From contig NZ_FUZU01000001.1 of the NCBI RefSeq assembly GCF_900167975.1, positions 67,001 to 131,000 on the forward strand: 64,000 nt of DNA, written 5' to 3'. The notes under the pieces were generated by a model. It worked only from the letters and a program-made list of their open reading frames with translations. It was not told the origin of the DNA and searched no databases. The translations under genes and the position numbers were made by a program. Shown piece by piece: positions 1 through 9,027 of the stretch. Within the stretch, counting starts at the first letter, position 1. Each line of letters begins with the position of its first letter. The stretch is from Ohtaekwangia koreensis (GTDB lineage Bacteria; Bacteroidota; Bacteroidia; Cytophagales; Cyclobacteriaceae).

Positions 1-640
1 AACTAAAATCAGACACTGATGTTTTTTCTTCTACAGCAACGATATAGGGAACCTGATCAGTTTTAAGTAACTCATTGGAGTATACATTTTCGATTGGCCC
101 AAATAAATAAGTAGCTTTTAAGCCAACGCTGATCTCTCTTGATAAGCGCACACCATTTGACCAATATAGTTGTGTTAATCCACCAGACCCGGATTCACGA
201 AATTCTGCCGTGGTGTTGTCTCCATCAGGCAAAGTCTTTGTTTGGATATACTCATAATCAACATTGGTATAGGGCATCAATCCCAATGAAGTAGTCCACT
301 TCGTTACCTTGATTGGAAATGCAGTCACCAAGTATGCCATATTGCCACCCGTATTTTTTTCGCTGCTGCTACTGCTTCGAAGCGTTCTTCGTTCTCCTAC
401 CATACCGGCTTCAAATACAGTAAGCGTATTGAACACCAGCAAAGCTGGATTTTGATTATTGAGATACCAGAATTGTGGTTGACTGACACCCGTGCCAGCC
501 ATGCCTTGATTGTGCGTCAATGCATTCCCGTAAGGTTCGCCTATCCCGAACGTTGTGAAAGGTGAGCGTGCCTGGCCCCGAACTTCTGCTGATGCAATGA
601 CAACAAGACACAGTAATAAAAACTTTTTAACGACTGACAT
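1..640 (-). CDS. Outer-membrane beta-barrel protein, 3' end cut by window edge
   Basis: Read on the minus strand from the ATG at 638-640, the frame stays open to base 1, so about 213 residues are visible and the C-terminus is missing. The first 23 or so residues form a signal peptide (charged start, then a Leu/Val-rich core) followed by ARSPFTTFGIGEPYGNAL, typical of secreted Bacteroidota barrel proteins. The rest has alternating aromatic/polar strands, for example around residues 98-130 and 165-185. In this phylum a FadL/PorV-like outer-membrane protein often follows coaX. Its start lies 14 bases inside the end of coaX, so the two are probably co-transcribed and translationally coupled. The cargo is unknown; the barrel call is an inference from the strand pattern and the signal peptide. 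Confidence 0.7.
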   Translation of the reverse strand, partial: MSVVKKFLLLCLVVIASAEVRGQARSPFTTFGIGEPYGNALTHNQGMAGTGVSQPQFWYLNNQNPALLVFNTLTVFEAGMVGERRTLRSSSSSEKNTGGNMAYLVTAFPIKVTKWTTSLGLMPYTNVDYEYIQTKTLPDGDNTTAEFRESGSGGLTQLYWSNGVRLSREISVGLKATYLFGPIENVYSNELLKTDQVPYIVAVEEKTSVSDFS

Positions 641-1343
641 TATATAATAAAATGCTGTTTAACCCGCTGAGAACCAGTTCAGGGCTCGCAAATATGGACG
701 CTTTAAGTTTGTTTTCAAAAAAACCTGTATCTCCTCCGCACAAAATCACCTTTAAACCGTCAAATTTCTCTGAATACTTGCGAATTACCCCATCTATTTC
801 TTCTATCAAACCATGAATCACTCCGCTCTGCATACACGTTTCGGTACTGTTCCCTATCAATAAGGGATTCTCTGTTACAGAAACTAACGGCAAGCGCGCA
901 GTGAACGTATGCATTGCCTGAAAACGCATTGTTAATCCTGGAGAAATACCACCACCATGGTAGCGTCCTTTGTTGTCCAGGAAATCATACGTAATGCACG
1001 TGCCGGCATCAATCACCAGGCAGTTCGTTGCCTGAAAAAAATCTTGCGCTCCACAGACTCCTGCAATTCTGTCAACACCCAATGTCTGTGGTGTAGCGTA
1101 TAAATTCTTTACAGGTAAAGGCAATGTGTGATGAAGAATAAATTTATTCTTCGCGGTAGTCCATGACGCGATTGTCTGAGCCTCCGTGTTCACTGAACTT
1201 ACGATGCAATGATCGGCCGAAAAGTTTTGAAGGAAATCTTTCAATTGATTTTCTTCACGGAAGACATGTTTATCAACCAGCGCACGCTGATTAAAAATCC
1301 CTACCTTGGCTGACGAGTTACCGTAATCGACAATTATATTCAT
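627..1343 (-). CDS. coaX: Type III pantothenate kinase
   Basis: It phosphorylates pantothenate with ATP, the first step of coenzyme A synthesis, in the cytoplasm. The 238 residues carry the type III (ASKHA fold) landmarks: DYGNS at 6-10 (phosphate loop), LGVDR at 88-92, DAGT at 112-115 (catalytic Asp region) and GGGISPG at 130-136. The length is normal for the family. The start is an ATG. It is the first gene of a minus-strand unit with the outer-membrane protein, which overlaps its end by 14 bases, and it diverges from anmK across about 100 bases that hold a GTTATC-type intergenic repeat. Type III kinases are not feedback inhibited by CoA; that is family knowledge. The identification is secure. 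Confidence 0.95.
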   Translation of the reverse strand: MNIIVDYGNSSAKVGIFNQRALVDKHVFREENQLKDFLQNFSADHCIVSSVNTEAQTIASWTTAKNKFILHHTLPLPVKNLYATPQTLGVDRIAGVCGAQDFFQATNCLVIDAGTCITYDFLDNKGRYHGGGISPGLTMRFQAMHTFTARLPLVSVTENPLLIGNSTETCMQSGVIHGLIEEIDGVIRKYSEKFDGLKVILCGGDTGFFENKLKASIFASPELVLSGLNSILLYNVSR

Positions 1344-1354
1344 GGATCGTTTTT

Positions 1355-1435
1355 GTTATCCGTTAATCGTTGTCGGTTAAAGTCACTCGCATGCGCGTAC
1401 ACACAGTTAACAATTAATCCGTAAACAGATAACGG
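1355..1435. repeat. Intergenic GTTATCCGTTAA-type repeat, copy 1
   Basis: The space between the divergent coaX and anmK genes contains GTTATCCGTTAATCG at 1355-1369 and a degenerate inverted counterpart, roughly 1405-1435, ending in CAGATAACGG. The same words occur at 12133-12152 and 49208-49276. No gene or obvious promoter box overlaps it. The function is unknown; it could be a dispersed palindromic element or a shared binding site. Confidence 0.45.
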
Positions 1436-1446
1436 CTCTCAAAAAT

Positions 1447-2523
1447 ATGGATTCAAAGAACAACTATAAAGTTATAGGCTTGATGTCAGGCACATCACTC
1501 GATGGACTTGATATAGCGTATTGTAAATTCAATAAAACCGACAAGGGGTGGAAATATGATATTGAAAAAGCTGTAACCATAAAATATCCTGCTTCCTGGA
1601 TTGATAAACTGTCGTCTGCACAAAATCTTTCTGGTGAAGAATTGATTTCGCTGGATATAGCGTATGGTAAATTTTTAGGGAAGGCTTGTGCTGATTTTAT
1701 CGCGAAACATAAGTTGAAGTGTGATTTCATCGCCTCGCATGGGCATACTATATTTCATCAGCCCGCGCGTGGTTTCACCTTTCAGATTGGAAATGGACAG
1801 GCGCTGCATGCTGCGTGTGGTGTTCCCGTGGTATATGATTTCAGAAGCCTGGATGTGTTGCTGGGTGGCGAGGGTGCTCCGTTGGTTCCAGCAGGAGATA
1901 AATTTCTCTTTAATGAGTATGATGTATGTCTGAACCTTGGAGGTATAGCAAACCTGTCGATGGATGTAAAAGGAAAGCGCATTGCTTACGATGTATGCTT
2001 TATGAATATGGGACTGAATTACCTGGCATCGAAGGCAGGGAAAAAATATGATGCGCAAGGTGCCATGGCAGGTGAGGGGGAAGTAGATACTGCATTGTGG
2101 AAAGCACTGGCAAAGGTATATACCGGTCTTCGGAAAAAACGACCATCGCTTGGTCGGGAGATTTTTGAAAAGCAGATTAAGCCTTTGCTGGACAATGAAA
2201 AGATTTCGTTGAATGACAGGTTGCGCACCTTGACAGAATCAGCAGCTGCCGAAATTGCCAGCGTTGTGCTATCAACTAATGAAAATGCAAAAATATTTTG
2301 CACAGGAGGAGGAGCTTTTAACTCTTTCTTTATTTTGAGATTACTGGAATTATGTGGCGATCATGCAACGCTTATTATACCCGAAGATGATATTATCAAA
2401 TTCAAAGAAGCTTTGGTGTTTGCGTTTCTGGGTATACTTCGTGTACGCAATGAAGTTAACTGTTTAAGCAGTGTTACACATGCGTCCAGAAATAGTTCTT
2501 CGGGTTTAGTGGTTGGTTTTTAA
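1447..2523 (+). CDS. anmK: Anhydro-N-acetylmuramic acid kinase
   Basis: It converts 1,6-anhydro-MurNAc plus ATP and water to MurNAc-6-phosphate, recycling peptidoglycan released by lytic transglycosylases. The 358 residues match the family: GLMSGTSLDG at 11-20 (ATP phosphate loop), SHGHTIFHQP at 97-106, the catalytic-Asp segment beginning DFRSLD at 131 and leading into GGEGAPLVP at 140-148, and NLGGIAN at 163-169. The ATG start places the phosphate loop at the usual distance from the N-terminus. It has its own start next to a repeat-bearing intergenic region and is followed after 45 bases by an amino-acid dehydrogenase. An MltF-like lytic transglycosylase at the far end of the window could supply its substrate, but nothing links the two genetically. 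The identification is secure. Confidence 0.93.
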   Translation: MDSKNNYKVIGLMSGTSLDGLDIAYCKFNKTDKGWKYDIEKAVTIKYPASWIDKLSSAQNLSGEELISLDIAYGKFLGKACADFIAKHKLKCDFIASHGHTIFHQPARGFTFQIGNGQALHAACGVPVVYDFRSLDVLLGGEGAPLVPAGDKFLFNEYDVCLNLGGIANLSMDVKGKRIAYDVCFMNMGLNYLASKAGKKYDAQGAMAGEGEVDTALWKALAKVYTGLRKKRPSLGREIFEKQIKPLLDNEKISLNDRLRTLTESAAAEIASVVLSTNENAKIFCTGGGAFNSFFILRLLELCGDHATLIIPEDDIIKFKEALVFAFLGILRVRNEVNCLSSVTHASRNSSSGLVVGF

Positions 2524-2568
2524 TTTTATTATTCTTGCAGCCCCGATCATTATATATATAATTTTTGC

Positions 2569-3795
2569 ATGAAAGAGCTTCTACATAAGTTTGAAAACAA
2601 GCGACCCGAAATTGTATTTGAATGGAAAGATAGCGAGACCGAAGCAGAAGGCTGGGTTGTCATAAATTCCTTGCGTGGTGGTGCTGCAGGCGGAGGAACG
2701 CGCATGCGTAAAGGTCTTGATAAACGTGAAGTGGAATCGCTTGCTAAAACCATGGAGGTAAAGTTTACAGTATCGGGACCTCCTATAGGTGGCGCAAAGT
2801 CGGGAATTAATTTTGATCCTGCAGATCCACGCAAGCAGGGCGTGCTTCAACGTTGGTATACAGCTGTAATGCCATTATTGAAATATTACTATGGTACTGG
2901 TGGTGATCTGAATGTAGATGAAATTCATGAAGTGATTCCGATTACAGAAGATGTCGGTATATGGCACCCGCAGGAAGGTGTATTCACAGGACACTATAAA
3001 CCTACTGAGGCACAAAAAGTAAATCGTATAGGACAGCTTCGTCAAGGCGTTGTTAAAGTAATTGAAGATGAACAATTCTCTCCGTCACTGAAAAAGAAAT
3101 ACACGGTTGCCGACATGTGTACAGGCTACGGTGTAGCACAAGCTGTAAAACATTACTACGAATTGTGGGGAGGGAATATAAAAGGCAAGCGTGCTGTTGT
3201 ACAAGGTTGGGGGAATGTAGGAGCCGCTGCCGGATTTTATTTGTCACAACTCGGTGTAAAGATCGTGGGTGTGATAAGTCACGATGGTGGTGTAATCAAC
3301 CAGAATGGGTTTACGCAAGATGAAATCACACAATTGGTTGTGAATCGCCAGGGTAATAAATTAATTGCGCCAGATATACTTTCCTTTGAAGCGGTGAATC
3401 AGAAAATATGGGATCTTGACTTTGAGATCTTTATACCTGCTGCTGCTTCACGATTGATTACCAAGGACCAAGTTGACAGAATGTCTTCTTCATTGGAAGT
3501 TATATCCAGCGGGGCCAATGTGCCGTTTGCCGATCCGGAAATATTCTTTGGCTCAACAGGCCTATATGCTGATCAGAAGTTTTCTGTCATTCCCGATTTT
3601 ATAGCGAACTGTGGAATGGCCCGCGTGTTTGCATACTTTATGGAGAATGAAGTGAAGATGGATGATGCGTCTATTTTTGAAGATATATCTCAGACTATAC
3701 GGAAGGCACTCGCAAGAACGCATAGCGCAAATAATCAAAAGACCGGTATAGCACGCGCTTCGTTTGAAACTGCCTTGAAAGAACTTGTAAAATAG
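2569..3795 (+). CDS. Glu/Leu/Phe/Val family amino-acid dehydrogenase
   Basis: A cytoplasmic NAD(P)-dependent oxidative deaminase of the glutamate/leucine dehydrogenase superfamily, 408 residues. The N-terminal catalytic domain has PPIGGAKSG at 71-79 with the expected substrate Lys at 77, and GGDLNVDE at 111-118. The C-terminal Rossmann domain has GWGNVG at 213-218. Closely related Bacteroidota proteins are usually labelled only Glu/Leu/Phe/Val dehydrogenase, and the residues visible here do not fix the substrate; glutamate is the most common guess. The family GGAKGG variant reads GGAKSG here. It follows anmK on the same strand after 45 bases that include an AT-rich TATATATATAA run. A separate promoter is possible, but the best -10-like word is imperfect. 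It converges on the CNNM gene with 26 bases between. Confidence 0.88.
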   Translation: MKELLHKFENKRPEIVFEWKDSETEAEGWVVINSLRGGAAGGGTRMRKGLDKREVESLAKTMEVKFTVSGPPIGGAKSGINFDPADPRKQGVLQRWYTAVMPLLKYYYGTGGDLNVDEIHEVIPITEDVGIWHPQEGVFTGHYKPTEAQKVNRIGQLRQGVVKVIEDEQFSPSLKKKYTVADMCTGYGVAQAVKHYYELWGGNIKGKRAVVQGWGNVGAAAGFYLSQLGVKIVGVISHDGGVINQNGFTQDEITQLVVNRQGNKLIAPDILSFEAVNQKIWDLDFEIFIPAAASRLITKDQVDRMSSSLEVISSGANVPFADPEIFFGSTGLYADQKFSVIPDFIANCGMARVFAYFMENEVKMDDASIFEDISQTIRKALARTHSANNQKTGIARASFETALKELVK

Positions 3796-3821
3796 TTGTT
3801 GAGGTATTTCCAGAATAATCG

Positions 3822-5129
3822 CTAATCGACTGCAGTATTGTCTTCATCCGGAAGCAACTTAAGATCTACTAACTCAGGGAGTGTTTGATTCATTTTGACA
3901 ATACGGATTTCATATCCTCCAAGATTAAACTCAGCGCCTTCACGCATTTCAAGTGGCTTGTGAAGCAAGAGTAAACCTGCCAGGGTATCGTATTCTTCTG
4001 ATTCAGGGAAAGGCTTGTCGAGCTCTTTATTGATATCATGAATAGAGGAGGTGGCGATGACGTGATATGTATCTTCCGTCTGTGTTACGATTTGTGCTTC
4101 ATGATCGTGTTCATCCTGAATTTCACCTACGAGTTCTTCGAGTATATCTTCAAGCGTAACGATTCCTATTGTTCCTCCATACTCACTGATCACAATCGCT
4201 ATCTGCACTTTCTTTTTCTGAAAATCGCGAAGCAGATGATCGATAGCTTTATTTTCGGTAACAAAATATGGTGGAGAGATAATCTCACTCAGTGTTTTAT
4301 TGGTCTTGTTGATATAGTGATGTACTATATCTTTCGAGTGCACAACACCTTTGATCTCGTCCAGATTATTTTCATATACCGGGTAACGGGAGTATCCCTC
4401 TTTCATTACCAGCTGTATAGCGTTATCGAGCGAAGCGGTTACATTGATGCCGGAAATTTTTATTCGCGGCACCATCACTTGCTTTACGATACGATCATCG
4501 AAGTCAAATACATTTTGAATAAGCTCGCGCTCATTACTTTCAATCGCTCCACCTTCTTCACTTTCAGCAATGATCAATTTTAATTCCTCTTCGGAGTGAA
4601 TTTCTTCATGTTCGCCCACAGGTTTTATTCCCAACAACTTGAGGATAAAGTTTGCAAACCCATTTAATAAGGAAATGAAAGGTTTAAAAACGAAGTGGAA
4701 AATCTGCAGTGGAACAGAAACGGCTAATGTAGTAGGGGTAGGATAGCGGATCGCAATAGACTTCGGTGCAAGTTCACCAAAGACAATGTGAAGGATCGTT
4801 AACGTAGCAAACGCTACAGGAACAGCTATACGATGTGCCAATGCTTCCGTTATAGTAAAGCCGAGGCCATGAATAACACTCAGTATAATTTGAGAGACTA
4901 CATCTTCGCCTACCCAACCAAGTCCGAGACTGGCGAGTGTAATACCGAGTTGAGTAGCCGCGAGGTATCCATCGAGGTTATCAATAATTTTTTGCGCTGC
5001 TTTTTTGCGAGCGTTGCCTTCTTGCAAAGCAATTTGAGATGACCGGACTTTCACGATGGCAAATTCGGCTGCCACAAAAAAGCCATTCAGAAAAACCAGA
5101 AATAGAGTTAGAAAAATATCGAAAACCAT
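3822..5129 (-). CDS. CNNM/CorC-family transporter with CBS pair (HlyC/CorC)
   Basis: An inner-membrane protein of the CNNM/CorC family, usually tied to magnesium or cobalt homeostasis; older annotations call it hemolysin. The 435 residues show three parts. The first is an N-terminal CNNM (DUF21) membrane domain at about 1-190 with the hallmark FLNGFFVAAEFAIVKVR near 13-29. The second is a tandem CBS pair at about 205-335 that ends with YGGTIGIVTLEDILEELVGE. The third is a CorC_HlyC C-terminal domain at about 345-425. Full family length, ATG start. A perfect -7 word (TAACTTTG, minus strand) lies 24-31 bases upstream. A hairpin just beyond its 5' side separates it from the upstream lysC gene, so it is probably transcribed alone. 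The transported ion is inferred from the family. Confidence 0.9.
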   Translation of the reverse strand: MVFDIFLTLFLVFLNGFFVAAEFAIVKVRSSQIALQEGNARKKAAQKIIDNLDGYLAATQLGITLASLGLGWVGEDVVSQIILSVIHGLGFTITEALAHRIAVPVAFATLTILHIVFGELAPKSIAIRYPTPTTLAVSVPLQIFHFVFKPFISLLNGFANFILKLLGIKPVGEHEEIHSEEELKLIIAESEEGGAIESNERELIQNVFDFDDRIVKQVMVPRIKISGINVTASLDNAIQLVMKEGYSRYPVYENNLDEIKGVVHSKDIVHHYINKTNKTLSEIISPPYFVTENKAIDHLLRDFQKKKVQIAIVISEYGGTIGIVTLEDILEELVGEIQDEHDHEAQIVTQTEDTYHVIATSSIHDINKELDKPFPESEEYDTLAGLLLLHKPLEMREGAEFNLGGYEIRIVKMNQTLPELVDLKLLPDEDNTAVD

Positions 5130-5152
5130 TTAACGCAGTGCTGCTAAAAACC

Positions 5153-5160
5153 CAAAGTTA
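5153..5160 (-). promoter_or_regulatory. Putative -7 promoter element of the CNNM/CorC gene
   Basis: On the minus strand this reads TAACTTTG, a perfect match to the Bacteroidota -7 consensus TAnnTTTG, about 24 bases before the ATG. No clear TTTG -33 box is seen at the usual 17-23 base distance; a TTG lies too close at 5171-5173. Support is therefore partial. Confidence 0.45.
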
Positions 5161-5279
5161 ACGGATTGCGCAATTTCTATCTGAACTATTTTAAAAACTT
5201 CGAATTTTGAACGCTAAAGCGGTTTTTTTTACGGACAACGATGTGAAAGAGGACTTGAGTAAGGATTTTTAATAAGAAC

Positions 5280-5310
5280 CCTGCCCTTTACTCGTATTGG
5301 TAAGGGCAGG
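5280..5310 (-). terminator. Hairpin terminator after lysC
   Basis: Arms CCTGCCCTT (5280-5288) and AAGGGCAGG (5302-5310) form a perfect nine-pair stem with a 13-base loop. It lies 14 bases beyond the lysC stop. The following minus-strand bases are AT-rich (TTATTAAAAA), but there is no long T run, so efficiency is uncertain. Confidence 0.55.
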
Positions 5311-5323
5311 GAATATTTATTGG

Positions 5324-6646
5324 CTATTTAAGCCCGAAGAGACCTTCATTTAAAAGATTGAGTGCTTTGTTTTTGTATTGTTTGTGTACCAACACCGTTA
5401 CGTTATTCGGACTGCCACCGCTACAAATCATGCGCAACGGAATCTCTGCCAGTGCATCAAAGATTTTGTTAAGCATTCCTTTTTGTTCAGTGATCTTGTT
5501 TCCAACAATACAGATGATCGCCTGATCTTTATCTACTTCAATGTTCCCGAATTTTTTCAACTCATTTTCGATAGAAGCAAGATGCGTGTTGTTATCGATG
5601 GTTAATGATACAGCAACTTCTGAAGTTGTTACCATATCGATAGAGGTTTTGTGATTTTCGAATACCTCGAATACTCTGCGCAAGAAACCATACGCCATCA
5701 GCATACGCGATGACTTGATATTTATAGCTGTGATGCCATCTTTTGCAGCGATTGCTTTGAACGAGCCTTCGGTTCCTTTACTGGTAATGATTGTGCCGAA
5801 AGCTTTTTCATCCATTGTGTTTTTCAGGCGCACGGGTACATTGTACTTCTGGGCAGGAACAATAGTAGAAGGGTGAAGGATCTTCGCTCCAAAGTATGCA
5901 AGCTCTGAAGCTTCATCGAAAGTAAGCTCAGAGATAGGGATAGTCTTCTTAACAATGCGCGGATCGTTGTTGTGCATCCCATCTATATCTGTCCAGATCT
6001 GGATCTCTTCAGCGCGTATAGCCGAACCGATAAGTGACGCGGTATAATCACTGCCACCACGTTTCAGGTTGTCGATTTCATTCCGGTGGTTGCGGCATAT
6101 ATAGCCTTGCGTAATAATTACTTCTATGTTGTTAAGTGAACTTAATAACGGCTTGAGGCGCTCGGATATCTTTTCTAATTCAGGCTCTTCATTTTCATCG
6201 ATCGACATGAAGTAAAGGGCAGGCAATAAACGTGCACTGATCTTGCGTTCCTGTACATGTTGATAGAATAGTTCTGTTGAAATCAATTCGCCTTGGGCCA
6301 GTAATTCGCGATAGCTCTTATTATCGAACTGACCTGCAGCCAGCAATCTTATGAAAATAAAATAACGGCTTACGATCTCCTGTCCAATGGCGAGGAACGC
6401 TTCGCTTCCATATAATTCTTTAATGAAGGCTTCGTAATGTTTTTCCAGATCTACAATTACTTCTTCGGCTTTAGCTTTTTGTCCGGCCAGCAAATGTTCA
6501 CCGATAGAAACCAATGCATTGGTTGTACCGGATAATGCAGAGAGAACAACAATCTTTTTACCGGGAGTACTTAATACAAGCTCGGCAATTTTTTTCATGC
6601 GTTCAGGCTTTCCTACTGAGGTGCCTCCGAATTTCATTATAAGCAT
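5324..6646 (-). CDS. lysC: Aspartate kinase, monofunctional
   Basis: It phosphorylates L-aspartate, the committed step to lysine, threonine, methionine and diaminopimelate. The 440 residues start with MKFGGTSVGKPERM (KFGGTS at 5-10, the amino-acid kinase nucleotide site). They contain an aspartate-binding RGGSDYTASLIGSA segment near 200 and end in a tandem ACT regulatory region from about 305 (FKAIAAKDGITAINIKS onward). There is no homoserine dehydrogenase domain, so this is the monofunctional form. The ATG at 6646 is used; a second Met three codons in is also possible. A TATATTTG box about 24 bases upstream is a likely -7 element, and a hairpin follows the gene. Feedback by lysine or threonine is expected from the ACT domains but cannot be resolved. 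Confidence 0.93.
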   Translation of the reverse strand: MLIMKFGGTSVGKPERMKKIAELVLSTPGKKIVVLSALSGTTNALVSIGEHLLAGQKAKAEEVIVDLEKHYEAFIKELYGSEAFLAIGQEIVSRYFIFIRLLAAGQFDNKSYRELLAQGELISTELFYQHVQERKISARLLPALYFMSIDENEEPELEKISERLKPLLSSLNNIEVIITQGYICRNHRNEIDNLKRGGSDYTASLIGSAIRAEEIQIWTDIDGMHNNDPRIVKKTIPISELTFDEASELAYFGAKILHPSTIVPAQKYNVPVRLKNTMDEKAFGTIITSKGTEGSFKAIAAKDGITAINIKSSRMLMAYGFLRRVFEVFENHKTSIDMVTTSEVAVSLTIDNNTHLASIENELKKFGNIEVDKDQAIICIVGNKITEQKGMLNKIFDALAEIPLRMICSGGSPNNVTVLVHKQYKNKALNLLNEGLFGLK

Positions 6647-6669
6647 AAGCGATGCGTTTTTAAAGCGGG

Positions 6670-6677
6670 CAAATATA
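6670..6677 (-). promoter_or_regulatory. Putative -7 promoter element of lysC
   Basis: The minus-strand word TATATTTG is a perfect TAnnTTTG match and would put the transcript start about 20 bases before the lysC ATG. No matching -33 TTTG is visible at the normal spacing, so this rests on one box. Confidence 0.45.
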
Positions 6678-6842
6678 TAAAGCGATTAAAAATAATTAGC
6701 GATAACATCTCAACCTTTTACAAACAATTGCTTCTTTTTCAGAGGATTGCAAACTAATGTTAGTAGATCAACACGCGGATCATTGGTTGGTTTGATCAGT
6801 CTATGCCCTATGTTCTGTAATGGATATATAGTATATAAAAAG

Positions 6843-6870
6843 AAAACCCTCTGGAGAACCAGAGGGTTTT
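6843..6870 (-). terminator. Intrinsic terminator of dnaK
   Basis: The arms AAAACCCTCTGG (6843-6854) and CCAGAGGGTTTT (6859-6870) pair perfectly over 12 bases with a four-base loop. On the minus strand the stem is followed by TTTTCTTTTT. It begins 25 bases past the dnaK stop. Confidence 0.9.
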
Positions 6871-6894
6871 AAATCTATCGTGATATGAATACAA

Positions 6895-8817
6895 TTATTT
6901 CTTGTCGTTCACTTCTTCATATTCAACGTCCGATACATTGTTGGAAGCACCACCGCCTGCACTTGCTTCAGCACCAGGAGCACCTGCGCCAGCTCCATCA
7001 GGAGCGCCACCAGTTGCCTGATACATTTCAGATGCAGCAGCCTGCCATGCAGCGTTCAATGTAGCCAATGCTGTTTCGATACCTGCGAGGTCTTGTGCCT
7101 GATGTGCTTTCTTCAGATTTTCAAGCGCTCCGGTAATCGCAGTCTTGTTGCCTTCAGAAAGTTTATCGCCATATTCTTTCAGTTGCTTTTCAGTCTGGAA
7201 GATTAGTGAATCGGCTTGATTTATTTTCTCAGCACGTTCTTTTACTTTCTTATCTGAGTCAGCATTCGCTTGTGCTTCTTGCTTCATCTTTTGGATTTCA
7301 GCATCGGTTAAGCCGGAAGATGCTTCAATACGAATCTTCTGTTCTTTACCTGTGCCTTTATCTTTTGCCGATACGTGAAGTATACCGTTGGCATCTATAT
7401 CGAACGTTACTTCAACCTGAGGTATACCGCGTGGTGCTGGTGGAATTCCATCCAGGTGGAAGCGACCGATGGTACGGTTATCTTTCGCCATTGGACGTTC
7501 ACCTTGCAATACGTGGATCTCCACAGAAGGCTGATTGTCGGCAGCAGTAGAGAATGTCTCTGATTTCTTCGAAGGTATAGTCGTATTCGATTCGATCAGT
7601 TTGGTCATTACACCACCCAGCGTTTCGATACCCAGTGACAAAGGCGTTACATCTAACAAGAGTACATCTTTCACTTCACCCGTTAATACACCACCCTGTA
7701 TCGCTGCACCTACTGCAACAACTTCATCCGGGTTTACACCTTTCGAAGGCTTCTTGCCGAAGAACTTTTCAACTTCTTCAACGATACGAGGTATACGTGT
7801 TGAACCTCCTACCAGAATTACTTCATCAATTTCAGATACAGAAACACCTGCATCTTCAACCGCCTTGCGGCAAGGCTCTAATGTTCTGCGAACCAGGTCG
7901 TCAACCAGTTGTTCAAACTTTGCACGAGTTAATTTTTTCACAAGGTGTTTTGGTACACCGTCTACAGAAGTTACGTATGGTAAGTTTACTTCTGTTTCCA
8001 TAGAGCTTGACAATTCGATCTTTGCTTTTTCAGCAGCTTCTTTCAAACGCTGAAGAGCCATCGGATCCTTACGCAGATCAACACCTTCTTCTTTGTTGAA
8101 CTCGTCTGCAAGCCAGTTCATAACTCTGATATCAAAGTCATCACCGCCAAGGTGTACATCACCATTGGTAGATTTAACTTCGAATACACCATCGCCTAGT
8201 TCAAGAACAGAAATATCAAATGTACCACCACCTAAGTCGTACACCGCGATTTTCATGTCGCTGTTCTTTTTATCAAGACCGTACGCTAATGCTGCAGCAG
8301 TAGGCTCGTTGATAATACGCTTCACATCAAGACCTGCAATTTGTCCTGCTTCTTTTGTAGCCTGACGTTCAGCATCGTTGAAGTAAGCGGGTACTGTAAT
8401 AACAGCTTCTGTTACCGTTGTGCCCAGGTAATCTTCAGCCGTGCTCTTCATTTTCTGAAGGATCATAGCAGAAATTTCCTGAGGGGTATATAAACGATCA
8501 CCAATACGAACACGTACAGTATTGTTGTTTCCGGATTCAACCTGGTAAGACACCATTTTCTTTTCATCCGAAACTTCATCAAACTTTTTACCCATAAAGC
8601 GTTTGATGGATTGTACTGTATTCTTTGGATTGGTAATGGCTTGACGCTTGGCAGGATCTCCTACTTTGCGCTCACCTTTTCCATTGTCAAGAAACGCAAC
8701 GATGGAAGGCGTTGTTCTACGGCCTTCGCTATTTGCAATCACCACCGGCTCGTTACCTTCCATTACGGCTACACACGAGTTGGTAGTTCCTAAGTCTATT
8801 CCAATAATTTTTCCCAT
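6895..8817 (-). CDS. dnaK: Hsp70 chaperone DnaK
   Basis: The cytoplasmic Hsp70 chaperone, which binds unfolded segments in an ATP-driven cycle with DnaJ and GrpE. It has 640 residues, close to the usual 638. The N-terminus [20 protein letters not shown] is the ATPase phosphate loop. The nucleotide-binding domain continues through [16 protein letters not shown] (about 195) and [17 protein letters not shown] (about 340). The linker [19 protein letters not shown] is at about 385. A helical lid and a Gly/Ala-rich tail ending [13 protein letters not shown] follow. It stands alone, with dnaJ and grpE 14 kb away, and has its own terminator. The upstream region shares a TGCCAA-spacer-TTTTAATG motif with the grpE upstream region; no CIRCE element was found. 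The identification is secure. Confidence 0.98.
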   Translation of the reverse strand: MGKIIGIDLGTTNSCVAVMEGNEPVVIANSEGRRTTPSIVAFLDNGKGERKVGDPAKRQAITNPKNTVQSIKRFMGKKFDEVSDEKKMVSYQVESGNNNTVRVRIGDRLYTPQEISAMILQKMKSTAEDYLGTTVTEAVITVPAYFNDAERQATKEAGQIAGLDVKRIINEPTAAALAYGLDKKNSDMKIAVYDLGGGTFDISVLELGDGVFEVKSTNGDVHLGGDDFDIRVMNWLADEFNKEEGVDLRKDPMALQRLKEAAEKAKIELSSSMETEVNLPYVTSVDGVPKHLVKKLTRAKFEQLVDDLVRRTLEPCRKAVEDAGVSVSEIDEVILVGGSTRIPRIVEEVEKFFGKKPSKGVNPDEVVAVGAAIQGGVLTGEVKDVLLLDVTPLSLGIETLGGVMTKLIESNTTIPSKKSETFSTAADNQPSVEIHVLQGERPMAKDNRTIGRFHLDGIPPAPRGIPQVEVTFDIDANGILHVSAKDKGTGKEQKIRIEASSGLTDAEIQKMKQEAQANADSDKKVKERAEKINQADSLIFQTEKQLKEYGDKLSEGNKTAITGALENLKKAHQAQDLAGIETALATLNAAWQAAASEMYQATGGAPDGAGAGAPGAEASAGGGASNNVSDVEYEEVNDKK

Positions 8818-8877
8818 AATATTTTTCGGTGTTTAGTTTCAGCTTTCTTCTTCGATAAACCCGATCTTCAATGGTTA

Positions 8878-8897
8878 TGCCAATGAGTTTTTTAATG
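8878..8897 (-). promoter_or_regulatory. Motif shared by dnaK and grpE upstream regions, copy 1
   Basis: In gene sense this is CATTAAAA, six bases, then TTGGCA, about 60-80 bases before the dnaK ATG. The same 14 fixed bases, with a five-base spacer, lie about 50-67 bases before the grpE ATG at 24543-24561. It does not match the -33/-7 consensus or CIRCE. A heat-shock regulatory site is an inference only. Confidence 0.35.
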
Positions 8898-9027
8898 AAA
8901 AAATATGACACATTGACATAATTATTCTGTCGATACTTTAATTGCAGTCGCGCTGGATTAAGGTTTGTCAAAGCATGGCCGGGAATCCTGATGCTTCAGT
9001 TCTTGTCTGCAAAAGAGTTGCTCTTTA

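Noticed and set aside
8818-9000. CIRCE-type operator before dnaK
   Set aside because: The nine-base inverted arms separated by nine bases (TTAGCACTC type) are not present; only the short split motif shared with grpE was found.
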